Positions 47,349-58,192 of a stretch of 64,000 bases of DNA are shown one piece after another. Numbering within the stretch: the stretch's first letter is position 1; every line of letters begins with the position of its first letter. The position numbers and the translations under genes were made by a program. A model generated the notes under the pieces. It saw only the letters and a program-made list of their open reading frames with translations, was not told the DNA's origin and made no database searches. Origin of the DNA: Rhizodiscina lignyota (Eukaryota > Ascomycota > Dothideomycetes > Aulographales > Rhizodiscinaceae); the NCBI GenBank assembly GCA_010015805.1, contig ML978123.1, positions 2,604,001 to 2,668,000 of the forward strand. The letters run 5' to 3'.

Positions 47349-48199
47349 ATGGCCTCCCCGCAGTCAAGCCGCCTGGACGGCAAGGTAGCGTTGGTCACTG
47401 GAAGCAGCCGTGGCATGGGACGACAGAATGCCATCGAGCTTGCCGCTCGCGGTGCGGATCTTGTTATCAACTATGTCCACGGCGCGGACGCTGCCAACGA
47501 CGTTGTCAAAGAGATCGAGAAATTGGGTCGCAAGGCAATTGCGATCCAGGCCGACATGTCCAAGCCTGCTGAGATTGCGGACCTCTTCGACCAGGCAGTC
47601 AAGCACTACAGCCAACTCAACATTGTCGTCTCGAACTCCGGCGTCGAATCATTCGAACATATCAGCAAAATCACGCCTGAAGAGTTCGATCGCGTCTTCC
47701 ATATCAACACCCGTGGGCAGCTGCTCGTGGCTCAGCAGGCGTACAAGCATTTGTCTACCGGCGGACATCTGATTATGCTATCTTCCATTTCTGCGAAGGC
47801 CAAAGGCGTCAAGAACCACGCAGTCTACTCCGGTAGTAAGGCTGCAGTGGAGGCGTTTGCTCGTTGCTTGGCCTCGGATATGGGAGACAAGAAGATTACC
47901 GTCAACGCCATTGCGCCTGGAGGCATCCAGACAGATATGGCGGCGGAGGCGGCCCGGATGTACCTCCCAGCTGATAAACAGGATCTCCCAGATGAAGAAG
48001 TCGTCAAGCTTATTGCGGGCCTTAGCCCCCTTGATCGAAGCAAGCCCCATAGTGTCAGCAATGTGACGAAGAATTTCGCTAATCAAGTACAGTGGGTTAT
48101 CCTCAGGACGTCGCTCGTGTCGTTGCGTTCCTCGCCTCTGACGATTCGGAGTGGGTCAACGGCCAGACTATTGAGATCTCAGGCGGTGCCATGATGTAG
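47349..48199 (+). CDS. Short-chain dehydrogenase/reductase, naphthol-reductase-like
   Basis: Two exons (47349-48039, 48093-48199) encode 265 residues. The NADPH-binding TGSSRGMG (17-24), NSGV, the catalytic Ser in LSSIS and the Y160xxxK164 pair (AVYSGSKAA) are present. [32 protein letters not shown] and the C-terminus [23 protein letters not shown] are close in style to fungal tetra-/trihydroxynaphthalene and versicolorin reductases. So it probably reduces a polyketide-type or quinone-like ketone; the substrate is not shown. The intron (48040-48092) begins GCAAGC, not GT: without it the frame ends in an unrelated tail, and with it [19 protein letters not shown] is restored. This is a GC-AG intron. 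Confidence 0.9.
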
Positions 48200-49546
48200 C
48201 TTAAAATGACAGCTAATCGAAAATCGGGGTTTTTGGAAGGGAAGAAACCCGATGCATGTGACTGGAGGATTCATATGGACACTCTTTTAAAGGTTCTGAT
48301 TTTCAATTATTACCACTGTGCAACGCTCTTTTAGAATACATCAATACAATTTAACGGCCTCATCAATCTTCTCTGTATATATGGTGTAACCTCGTCTCCT
48401 TTTCACACCACGCTTTTCAAGCAAATTGAATCGAACTTTGTCAACCCACTTCAAGCAATACTTCTTGCGCACTATAAGACATCAGCAACGCACTCCAGTC
48501 ACCATCCACAGTAAGTTTGCACCAATTTATACAACTATCAAGGCAAAACAAAACAACAATGCTGTGCTATTCGAGCACCATTGTATGGGCCGTACATAAG
48601 AGCTCTCATATCGAACACTGGTGCTGGCAGAATCCGCGATGGTGCCTCTCTTGTGACTCAACAAGTCTTCGTTGTTAATATCAGCATATATTATTGGATT
48701 ATCGCGATGGTAGGTTCAAAGGCCAATACAATCCATATCTACAACTCCTCGTCATCTGTCAACCAGCACGACGCAAACGAATAACGGAAACGTTAGTTTT
48801 ATTGACTACATGAAATAAATTGTCTTCAGTCTTAATGGTGCCAAGTCAAGGGTAGCTGAAATCTTTTCACGGGACAATAAAGATATGTAGAGTATCAAGT
48901 TTGACAAGGTAGACAGGCAAGGCGGATGGCGCCTGTATAGAAATCGAGCCGAAGCTCAACCTTCACATGTAGGCCGAAAGCCGAGTGAGTTTACTTGGTT
49001 AAAATAATGAGATACCTACCTAGGCAAGCTGCAGTTGAGAGCGCGCAAATAGCCGAATTGAAGCTCAACTTCCAGGCGCAAGTCAGTAGCTCATTGAAAA
49101 TAATGAATCGAAGCAAAGCTCGGCCTATTCGTGTAAGCTGCAATTTGAACAACCCGCATATAAGCAAACTAAAGCTCGAGCTACGTGTATAAATAAGAAG
49201 TGAATAGCTACGAAACAGACAGCCAATCTCCGCACATAGTCTGACACTGGTGGCAGAGGGCTCTCTGATTTGCAGACAATTCCTCCACCCATAGTGCGAG
49301 GCCAGCGGAAGAAGGTGAACAGAATGAATACGCTAATCTCTGCGCATAGCGGGAAGGTCGCAGGAGAGATACGGCGGCTATTTGTCCCAGATTTCGGTAG
49401 CTCGTATTGCGAGTAAAGATGAAGCTGTTGGCATCCTTGTATCTAGCCCAAATCAGGAATAGTGCGGGATGAGGTCAAGACGCGCTTCTACGCGTTGGGA
49501 TCATCGCAAGTTGGGCAACTTCAAACAGTGCGAAGATGCACCCATT
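48200..49546. other. intergenic with degenerate short repeats
   Basis: About 1.3 kb without a gene. Between 48940 and 49380 similar words recur with C/T and A/G differences, such as GAAGCTCAA and AATCTC[C/T]GC[A/G]CATAG, suggesting an old, RIP-mutated repeat. Confidence 0.45.
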
Positions 49547-52422
49547 ATGGACGAAAGTGACCCATTCTATCCGTTTTCGGTGTCTGCAATCTGGACTACT
49601 CAAGCGACTGATCTCAACGAGGACGAACATCAGCCAGCGCTGTTTGCGCCATTCATAGCTGATAGTAAGAGGTTGATGCCTTTTTGCGCATTTTCAAGGT
49701 ACACTGACATCACATAGTACCGACAATCAAATTAGACAATCCCTACGCACCATCGAAGACCCTTAGTGAGGAGCTTGTGCTGCCGAAGCTCGAATCACTC
49801 GAATTACATGCCCCTGAAGACATAACTGCCTCGGACGGCTCGGTCTTTTCGTTTGGACCTGAGCAGGACCAGTTGGCCATCGATGATGAATATGATATAT
49901 GGGACGATATTCTGGAGGTTGAGGTGTCGGACCAAGGGAAGAAGCTGTACAGCTGGGAGGCTTTCGCGGACATAAACTATAAAGAGCCGGGGCCTGTGTA
50001 CATCTCTGAGGCCGGCCCCGACGCTTTCGACGCAGCGCTGCAGCATACTTGTCTTGCGACACCCGATAAACTTGGTCACGCATTAAGTGCCGATGTGCTA
50101 TTTCAGTCGCTTCTCGCCCTGGGCCTTGGGCGATCGTCACGCTTCTTCATGTTTAAGATAGAGCAGTCGAAGTTCGAGCAAGTTATCGAAGGAACTCGAA
50201 TGCCTGGCTATAGCCTGGAATCTTCGCAAGACTTCGTATTCGAAATGATGCGCAGTGGAAACGCAGTCAAATTCCTCCGACGATTTGCTGAGCGAGTTTA
50301 CGAAGCAACTTCACCGGCTCCTGGCCTCGTCGCGCTCGCTAGAGCGGTTGAGACCATCCTCTCTGCCTTTGAAGCCCATATTACCGAGCGCGCACCAACG
50401 TTAAGGAGCTTTCTACAGTTGGAATCCATCTTCGTTCAGGGTATCGAGGCGTTATGTAGCATCGAAGCTGCAGTGCGTGGTGTGGAACACGTCCGAACAG
50501 ATGAGGAACTGCTGTCTCTGCTCTTTACCTTCCACCGAGGAGTGGAGGAACAATCTAATGGCCTTCGATCTCTGTTTCGGCAAATATTTCGAGACGTTGC
50601 CCGACCTTGGCTTGAGAAGGCCGGGATGTGGGCTGGGCTTGGGCTACAGCAACAATACGCAACGGGCTCCGATGAACTGGAACCTGCCTTCGTCAAGACC
50701 CCTAAAGAACTTCCTGATAATGGGGTGCGTGCCAGTGCTGAAGTTAGATTTGAGCCAGCAAATCTCCCTTCACCTATTTCTGAAGACCTTGGGGAAAGAC
50801 TATTTGAGATTGGACGCAGCCTCCGTCTCTTACGTACCCATCACAGCGAACATCCGTTATGCGACTCGACTAAGCAGAACAACTCCCCGCCTAAGCTGGA
50901 TCTTGCCTTCAATTGGGATGACGTACATCGTATCACGACAGAGGCTGCAAGCTATGAACAAAGCTTGGCCACTGCTGTGCTGCACTATCAAGATGAAGCG
51001 CCAGGTCTGAGCCGGCAGCGCTCTGTTGCAACATCTATCATGAAAGACACGGCGCGTTCTACTGAGGGTGAATTTTCTCCTGTGACCTGGGATCAATTTG
51101 CAAACGACATTCTCGAAGGACCCTCAGCATACAATTCATCGGCTCCCACCGCCCTTCTACCAAACCAGCTTCACGAATTAACCTTGTCTGCGCTCAATAA
51201 TGAAATCACGGACCCTGATTATGCATTTCATCCAGAACTTTCCCTGGCACCAACGCTCTCGTTCTCCCCTCTGCTTACAGCACAAGCACGTCTCGTCTAT
51301 GCCGCTACTCTCCGATTATTCTTTCGCTCGCATCATCTCCGTGCGCATCTTGAGCTACAACATGAGTTCCATCTGCTGGGTAATGGTTCGTTTGTTACCA
51401 AAATCACCTCCGCCCTGTTCGACCCCGAACGCGCAACAGCCGAACGTAAGCGCGGCGTTATGCGGACAGGCGAGCAAATGGGTTTACGGCTAGGCACACG
51501 AAGTACATGGCCTCCAGCGAGCTCTGAGCTGCAACTAGCCTTGATGGGGATTTTATCAGATTGCTATGGGCAGTCAAAGATATCGACTTTGTTCGGCAAA
51601 TCCCAGCTCGAACGAAATGAAAGAGGAGATATACCGGGTAATCTCAGTTTCGCCGTTCGTCAACTGCCACCAGAGGAAGTAGAGAAGTGCATGGACCCGG
51701 ACTCGCTTTACGCGCTGGACTTCCTTCGCCTGCAATACTCACCGCCTTCTCCTCTAGGTGCTATTATCACACCGGCTAGCTTGGAAAGGTACGACGCTAT
51801 ATTCAAAGCTCTGCTTCGACTCCTTCGCATGCTTTTCGTCGTCGAACATCTACCACGCCGTGGCCTTTCCCTAACGCAGCAGAAATTCAGACTTGAGGTG
51901 ACACACTTCGTCTCCGCCAGCGCCAGGTATTTCTTTGATGCCGGTGTTAGAGATGCTTGGGCAGCATTCTCCAAGTATCTAGCTAGCGTGGAGAGACGCT
52001 TGGAGAAGGAAGACGAGACAGAGAGCTTGGGGCGTTTTGTCAGTGAGGGTTTGGACGACCTCAGGAAAGCGCATGAGCGGTGCTTGGACCAGATCATGTT
52101 TTCGCTCCTGCTAAGGAAGAGGCAGGTGCAGGTGATGGCGCTGCTCGAGGAGATTTTCGGCGTCGTCTTATCCTTCGCAAAGACGTGCGCTGCAGTTCCC
52201 GTGGATCGTATCACGGCAGAGGAGGAGCTTTCCAAACTCAGAGACACGTTCAAGAGCAAGGTCACAGTATTCCTGAACGTCTGCCGTGGTCTCATTGGAA
52301 AGAAAGGTTACGGCAAAGTAACAAACTGGGATGGGAACGGTTCTATGAGTGGGGAAGATAACACCATTGATAGGCTGCTGCTGGCGTTAGAGATGAATGG
52401 CTATTATGGGAGCCACTTGTGA
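49547..52422 (+). CDS. Gamma-tubulin complex component (Spc97/Spc98 family)
   Basis: Two exons (49547-49664, 49718-52422) encode 940 residues; intron 49665-49717 (GTAAGA...CATAG) keeps the frame at IADIPTIKLD. Proteins of this family cap and build microtubule-nucleating gamma-tubulin complexes at spindle pole bodies. The grip1-type N-terminal half covers roughly residues 170-440 and the C-terminal half has the helical gamma-tubulin-binding part, with LRMLFVVEHLPRRGLSLTQQ, FVSASARYFFDAGV and LDQIMFSLLLRKRQVQVM. Length and divergence fit a minor component (GCP5/GCP6, Mod21/Alp16-like) better than GCP2 or GCP3, but this subtype is only an inference. The start ATG follows an in-frame upstream region without similarity. 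Confidence 0.85.
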
Positions 52423-52738
52423 TGTTACTCGAGATACCCTCAAATGCAAGAATTGATGACTGGTTTTGTTCTTGAAATTATTATTTTTGGTTTTCAGTAT
52501 ATACAACTAACAGGTACAATAGATACAAATCAATAAATACAAAGATCAAACAAGCCGTGCCGTTCGCAATGCCATGCTTTTAAGCGAGTGTCTTCCAGAG
52601 TACAAACTCTTAGCCCAAAAAAAACCAGAAAGCTATGTGCAAGAAAAATCCCATATGTATAAGAAAAATCGCAGGTCATGTCATAACCAATTTCCATCCC
52701 GGTATGTACAACTCCCAACTCAAAACAGCTCAGCGTAT
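52423..52738. other. intergenic between convergent genes
   Basis: About 315 bp of 3' flanks; nothing recognised. Confidence 0.6.
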
Positions 52739-54715
52739 TTACTGGCCACCGCAGAGGAACGTGGCGAAGTTGACGTTGTTGTTCGCACCATCGCTGAAGT
52801 CCGTGTCCTGCAGACAGATGCTGCCATTGAAGCTCGCGAGCAGACCAAGCTCGGCAGAGGGACCGGCGCTGCCACCGCACGTGTTGTCGGGGAAGAAGCG
52901 GATCGTGCAGTCGGGGAGGTCGGTGAACTGGACGCTGTCGAGACCGCCTGCACCGCCGGCGTTCACAGGCTGGCAGCTACCGTCAGCGGGAACAGAGATC
53001 GGGGTGTTCGTGTTGATGACGCTGGCGTCAAGGTTCTGGCCGCAGTTGGTGTCAGAGAAGGACGTGAAGCTGATGGTCTGGACGGGAGCGGCCGGAGCGG
53101 GGGTGATGGTACCAGCATCAATCGTGGTCGCGGTGCTGGAAGAGCCGGAGGAGTCCGTTGTGGAAGAGCTGGAGGAGTCCGTTGGGGCAGAGCCGGCGAT
53201 GGTGACGCATGTGCTGAAGAGCTGGGTGGAGGTGGAGAGGATGGCCTTCTTGTTGGGGAGGTCATTCACGTTGCCGACACCGCCGAATGCATCGAGCTCA
53301 GCAGCAAGGCCGACATCGAAGTTCACACCGAGCTGAGCGTTAGGATCACCGCAGACACCGCCTTCGGAAGCAGCGTTGGCGGAGAGATCCATGGTGACCT
53401 CCGGAGCACTCAGGGACAAACCAGCAGCAGCACCCTTGCCGAAAGCCTCAACGTCGATAGCCAGGTCAATGCGAGGGCCGACAGAGCCGGAGACGGAGAC
53501 GCTGCCATCGAGGGTGGGTCCGATAGGAGTGAAGGTGGGGTTGAAGCCGTTGAAAGCGTTCTGGGTGGAGTCGAAGAGGTCGATTCTGGCAAGAGAACTA
53601 TCGGGAATACTCATATCCACACCAAACGAGAGGTCAACCTCGGCAGTAACCTCGGTGATTCCGACAACAGCGACAACGTTCAAGCTAGGGCCGATGCTGC
53701 CGATGGCCGGAATGCTGAAACCACCTGGGAGCGCGAGATGGTCAACAAGAGGGAAGGTGTCCGAGATAGCGTCGGTCAACTGCGCAGAGAGCTTGAAGTC
53801 AAGAGTGACGGATGCGCCAACGCCGCTAGGAGTGAGCGAAAGCTCAACCTTAGGGGTGTCGGTGTTACCACCGATATTAACATCAAAATTTAGAGTCCCA
53901 CGTGTAGCGCAGTTATTACAGTCAAGCTCAGCGCTAACGCTGTCGCTCAACTGCTTGCTGAAAATTTGGCCGGAAAAGTCGTGGCCGACACCAATCGGAA
54001 TGTTCTTGTCGATATTCGGAATCGGTAGAGATATGCCGAGAAAACGCCTCTCGAGCTCGCGCTTCTCCTTCTCTTGCTTCTCGAGCTCCTGCGCGTTTCC
54101 GATACCAGCACTGGAGAAGTGGAGGTTGAAGGTGTGAAGACCCTCCTCCCAAGTCACCTTCTCGGTCTTGAACGTTGCCGTATTGCCGTTGAACGAAACA
54201 CCAGTGGCCTTGAATGGCTGGCGCGGGTTGTCTCCACAGTTAGGGGCATTTGTGACCAGGAGAATGCTTCGTCCACCTTGGTTGACCCAACCGAAAGAGT
54301 TCTTCGCAGCGTTCATCAGCGGCTGGCTCTTGAAGGTGAATGCGACAGATTTGCCGTCGGCGCTGCAAGAAGTGCTCTTCAGCTGGCTGGAGAACTTCTC
54401 CATGGACAAGACACGATCGTTGTCACCACCGGCATAGGCCGTCAGATTGGCGTTGGGGTGATTGGGATCCTTGCCCCAGTACCAGCTGTCAGCGGAGACC
54501 AAGTCAACGCCAACTGGATCATCGCGTCTCGTAAGTCCCCTGAGTGCTGGCACGTTGTGCGAGACGGGTTGCAGCTCCGTGATGTCCGGACGAGGGGCGC
54601 GCTTGGTGACAATCTCCATAGTTTTCGTCTCGTGGACGGGCGTAGCTGCAACATTGCTAACAAAGCTAGACAGAGCTAGCGCAGAAACAGCAGAAGACAC
54701 AGCGTTAAAAAGCAT
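52739..54715 (-). CDS. Secreted DUF7029/DUF7223-type protein
   Basis: One exon of 658 residues. A signal peptide (AVSSAVSALALSSFVSNVAA) is followed by possible Kex2 sites (TKR, TRR, ERR). Residues about 65-190 match the style of DUF7029 (DSWYWGKDP, SCSADGKSVAFTF, LHFSS). Residues about 220-480 match DUF7223, with the conserved CNNCATRGTLNFDV start. A Ser/Thr-rich linker leads to a C-terminal Cys-bearing domain of about 100 residues ending FLCGGQ. Proteins with this layout are secreted or cell-surface proteins of filamentous ascomycetes of unknown role, some found during infection or development. Codon use is strongly biased to C-ending codons, as in highly expressed genes, and a TATATAAG lies about 200 bp upstream (54910-54917). 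Confidence 0.85.
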   Translation of the reverse strand: MLFNAVSSAVSALALSSFVSNVAATPVHETKTMEIVTKRAPRPDITELQPVSHNVPALRGLTRRDDPVGVDLVSADSWYWGKDPNHPNANLTAYAGGDNDRVLSMEKFSSQLKSTSCSADGKSVAFTFKSQPLMNAAKNSFGWVNQGGRSILLVTNAPNCGDNPRQPFKATGVSFNGNTATFKTEKVTWEEGLHTFNLHFSSAGIGNAQELEKQEKEKRELERRFLGISLPIPNIDKNIPIGVGHDFSGQIFSKQLSDSVSAELDCNNCATRGTLNFDVNIGGNTDTPKVELSLTPSGVGASVTLDFKLSAQLTDAISDTFPLVDHLALPGGFSIPAIGSIGPSLNVVAVVGITEVTAEVDLSFGVDMSIPDSSLARIDLFDSTQNAFNGFNPTFTPIGPTLDGSVSVSGSVGPRIDLAIDVEAFGKGAAAGLSLSAPEVTMDLSANAASEGGVCGDPNAQLGVNFDVGLAAELDAFGGVGNVNDLPNKKAILSTSTQLFSTCVTIAGSAPTDSSSSSTTDSSGSSSTATTIDAGTITPAPAAPVQTISFTSFSDTNCGQNLDASVINTNTPISVPADGSCQPVNAGGAGGLDSVQFTDLPDCTIRFFPDNTCGGSAGPSAELGLLASFNGSICLQDTDFSDGANNNVNFATFLCGGQ

Positions 54716-56511
54716 GATGGCGGCTCTGAATGATCGATGTAAAAATTGTTCGTAAATCCGAGGGAATGAATCTAGGAAACAACGAAAAAGGAAAAGACGA
54801 AAGGAAACAAGGAAATAAGGAAAACAACAGTTAGGAAATTCGTTTGTTTGCTTTGGATATTCTCTTGTTTGATGGAGAGAAAAACCAGTGGAGGAGGGAA
54901 CCTACATATCTTATATAGCTGAATACCAAGAAGGTGAGATGTCTTGGCTTGCAGGCTGCGAGCGAACATGCCGAACACAGTCTTCTCCACAAAGTCTTCG
55001 TCTAGAAATCGGCATTGTCTAGAATGGGCCAGGACGTAGCAGGGGCACAACCGCAGTGTCCGCACGTGGCGTCGTGGAGTTAAGGTGGCTGCATTGGCCA
55101 TAACCTAAACTTAGGGGCCTCCGGAAGCCACCCGAGAAGGCAAGGGTCGCAGATAAGAAATGAACTGTCCTGGAGTCAAAAATAACCTTAAGTGGTGTGT
55201 AGGCCAATGAGTGGCAAGCTTCACTGTGGTGGTGCAGATTTTGAGTCGAGATGCAGCTGAAAGCGCGGCATCAGCTCAGCACTAAATTTAACGGGTACCT
55301 GACTCGGCGCACCTCCGGTGCCACGTGATCCCACTATTCCCGTTCTATCACTGCTTCCCGATCTTGCTAATCTTGCCTTGCTCCCTCCCCAACCCAGATG
55401 AAGGCCGAAGAAGAACTTACCCATTTCGTCACTGTATCAAAGAAGGCTGGGACTGTGCAGAGGAAAGTGCCATCCCGGGTTGCTTCGAGGACAGGGTGCT
55501 GACCAAGCTTTCTACAAGCTCATGTCTGGCCGCGCTCTCGCGAGCTTCAACCACCACTCGTCCGCAGTTGCCCACCCCTCTCGCCAAGTCGCCAAGATTC
55601 TCGCCGATGATGTGGCTCGTCCTGCTGACCGCCTCTCCGCCTCTCCGCCTCTCGCTCTCAAGCGCAAGCGCCGGTGATTAGTCGGGATCGTAAGGCGGCC
55701 GCTCGTTCGTCGGAGCGAGCACCAGTTCCTACGACAGAACGACAGACTTGACTCTCCAAAGATCTCACCTGTTCTAACCTCTTCGGTAATTCCACCACTA
55801 GCACGGCAGCATTTGTGTCTGCGCCTCTCCGGTTTGAATGATGCATTTTTCCTAATATGGCACCGTGGGTCGGCCACAGAGCTACCCCTTCAACTGACAA
55901 TTTCCACGCGACGCGGAGTTCCATCTCACTCGAATCGCAGCAGCCAACGATTTCACTAGTATCATTGATCACCTATTCGATGCTCATGTCATCCTCGGTC
56001 GCGTGCGTTCCATATCGGGCAACCACTGGCTGGCTCCGTGTAAGACTTAGAATTTGTTATCCAGTCTTCAGCATCGCCCCTTTTGATGTCCTTCCACCAA
56101 AGTGACATTCAAGACCGTTACGACGGCCGCTCCCAGACCTTATCACGTCTTGGCTTGCAATATTTTGGGGCGCGTTGGACAAGCTACAGCATTTGCCAAG
56201 TCGTAGATTAGCGGGATATCGGCTGTCCATCATCCACGGACCACGGCACCACCAACTTCACCGATTCCGAATCGACGTGCCGCCAGTGAGGACAACGGCT
56301 GACTCCGGGGGCTTGTGCACGTTGGCAGCTCTTAATCGACGGCGTCAGTTTATTACGAATTACAGGCAGGTTCTCCAAGAGGCAAGAACGGCTCTTTCGC
56401 AAATGAGAAGTCCAACACTGTCTGGAATTCAATCTAAACGAAGGTGGTACGGATGTGAATAATACAATTATTTCCGCGTAGTCCCTCTTGTCAACTCTCA
56501 TCAAATGGAGC
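54716..56511. other. intergenic, left flank of the peptide cluster
   Basis: About 1.8 kb. Several overlapping frames at 55325-55681 (one starting PLFPFYHCFPILLIL) have no recognisable product and may be degraded coding sequence. No tailoring gene for the peptide cluster is seen on this side. Confidence 0.45.
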
Positions 56512-58192
56512 CTAGTTGTTACCCTTGCCAGCTGCTTCCTTTGCTGCGATCTGGTTGGTTACATGTCAGAGATATCCTGAATCGAGCGTTCCTCTTATGG
56601 GGATCGGCCTACCTGGGCTTCGGTGCTATACGAGGAAGAAAAATCAGCACTCCGTGTGATATTATCGCGGGTGGGGTAACTTACTGATGCGCTTCACGCT
56701 TGTTATTCTTGTTCGCGGCAGCTTCTTTCGCCGCGATCTAACCTGGTGATTAGAGCACTGTTGCGTTCGGGTAGTACGACGAAACATACCTGAGCTTCGG
56801 TGCTGTAAGACGGAAACCAGATTAGCATCTCCGCCTGCATACATCTGCAAGAGAGTATGACTTACTGATGCGCCTCAGGCTCGCGTTTCTCCCAAGATCC
56901 AAACTCATCGACCTCGCTGTCCCACGGGCCGAACTCATCAGGAGCAGGGACGTCGCGAACCTTGTTGTTGTTCTTGTTGGCAGCAGCTTCCTTAGCTGCG
57001 ATCTGAGCCTCCGTGCTTCATCGAGAACATCGATTAGTGCTGTTCACAGTACCTCTACACGACCAACTCACTGGTGGGCCTCGCGAGCCTGGTGCTTGTT
57101 GGCAGCAGCTTCCTTTGCTGCGATCTGGGCCTCCGTGCTTCACAGAGAGGAACAATTTAGTATAATTTAGGATATCCTCGTGCCGGAGGAAACTTACTGG
57201 TGGGCCTCGCGGGCCTGGTGCTTATTAGCAGCGGCTTCCTTTGCTGCGATCTGGTACCGAAGTAAGTAGGGTGTTAATAGTCGAAGACGGCCGACTGTAC
57301 CTGTGCTTCCGTGCTGCACAGAGAAGAGCGATTAGTACTGTTCAAGGTGTCCTTGCACCACAGGAAACTCACTGGTGGGCCTCGCGAGCCTTGTTGTGGT
57401 TGCCGGCAGCGGCTTCCTTTGCTGCGATCTGGTACAAAGGTAAGTAGGGTATTTATCCTCGAGGACGTTTGACAATACCTGAGCTTCCGTGCTAAACGAC
57501 ACGAATTAGCAAACTTTTCGAATTTGAATACAGGTCCGAAGAACATACTGGTGCGCTTCACGCTTGTCCACCCAAGAGCCGAACTCGTCAACCTCGCTGT
57601 CCCATGGTCCAAATTCATCCGGAGCAGGGGTATCGCGGCGCTGGTTGCCCTTTCCAGCTGCTTCCTTTGCCGCAATCTGGGCTTCGGTGTGATGCGCCTC
57701 ACGCTTGTCAACCCAAGAGCCGAACTCGTCAACCTCACTGTCCCACGGTCCAAATTCGTCTGGAGGAGGAGTGGCACGGCGTTGGTTGCCTTTGCCAGCC
57801 GCTTCCTTCGCCGCAATTTGGGCTTCGGTGTGATGCGCCTCTCGCTTATCGACCCAAGAGCCGAACTCGTCGACCTCGCTATCCCATGGTCCAAATTCAT
57901 CTGGAGGAGGGGTGGCCCGGCGTTGGTTGCCCTTTCCAGCCGCTTCCTTCGCCGCAATCTGGGCTTCGGTGTGATGCCTTTTATCAAACTCTACGTCGGG
58001 AATCATAGCCCTCTCAGCCGGAGAACCCTTGTGATGGATCAGCAAACATCTCCATGAAGGGGATTAACGGATGCGTACAACATAACGTCTCTCTACGTCT
58101 GTACTCGGAACTCCGAGAGCGCGTCCAGCGACAAGAGGACTAGAGGCCAAAAGGCCAAGAACGAAAGCCTGCGTAACAGAGACGGAATACAT
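56512..58192 (-). CDS. Candidate dikaritin-type RiPP precursor with Kex2-bounded repeats
   Basis: Twelve exons encode 353 residues: 58192-58079, 58027-57549, 57491-57479, 57428-57373, 57313-57301, 57250-57198, 57137-57072, 57015-56866, 56802-56790, 56737-56685, 56625-56613, 56550-56512. All introns are GT-AG, 50-63 nt, frame-preserving. Residues 1-23 form a signal peptide. The rest is nine copies of a spacer unit HHTEAQIAAKEAA; four copies also carry PDEFGPW followed by DSEVDEFGSW and then a VDKR or EKR dibasic site and EA. The dibasic sites fit Kex2 cleavage, the EA fits dipeptidase trimming. The pattern acidic residue, aromatic-starting four-residue core (FGPW, FGSW), V-D-K-R resembles the general layout of ustiloxin-type precursors (established family knowledge). 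Two UstYa genes lie next to it. It could instead be a Kex2-processed repeat protein without cross-links. A TATATAAGG lies at 58347-58355. Confidence 0.78.
56551..57548 (-). repeat. Repeated exon-intron units in the precursor gene
   Basis: Six introns interrupt the second His codon of HH (CA|C) at 57548-57492, 57372-57314, 57197-57138, 57071-57016, 56865-56803 and 56684-56626. Four introns lie after the CAG of TEAQ at 57478-57429, 57300-57251, 56789-56738 and 56612-56551. Introns at the same place share sequence (for example the CCCTACTTAC..GTACCAG 3' parts of the two at 57429 and 57251), so exon plus intron were duplicated together. Confidence 0.85.
57554..57976 (-). repeat. Three tandem 141-bp repeats in precursor exon 2
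   Basis: Units 57976-57836, 57835-57695 and 57694-57554 each encode 47 residues from HHTEAQ to KREA. Units 1 and 2 are identical in protein; unit 3 has two substitutions (A to D and P to A before PDEFGPW). Confidence 0.95.

Noticed and set aside
52574-53893. 439-codon plus-strand frame opposite the DUF7029/DUF7223-type gene
   Set aside because: Antisense shadow caused by strong third-position C bias; no motif or signal.
55325-55681. Overlapping frames with a hydrophobic start as a small secreted gene of the cluster
   Set aside because: Two competing frames, no conserved features, no convincing intron; kept only as possible degraded sequence.
57274-57987. 237-codon frame over the precursor repeats (RRRKRLERATNAGPP repeats)
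   Set aside because: It is the same-strand alternative frame of the repeat array, reads through introns and lacks a signal peptide.
56512-58192. Precursor read as a mating alpha-pheromone precursor because of KREA sites
   Set aside because: Fungal alpha-pheromones have short Trp/Cys or Trp/Gly-Gln-Pro cores; none of that is present, and UstYa neighbours favour a modified peptide.
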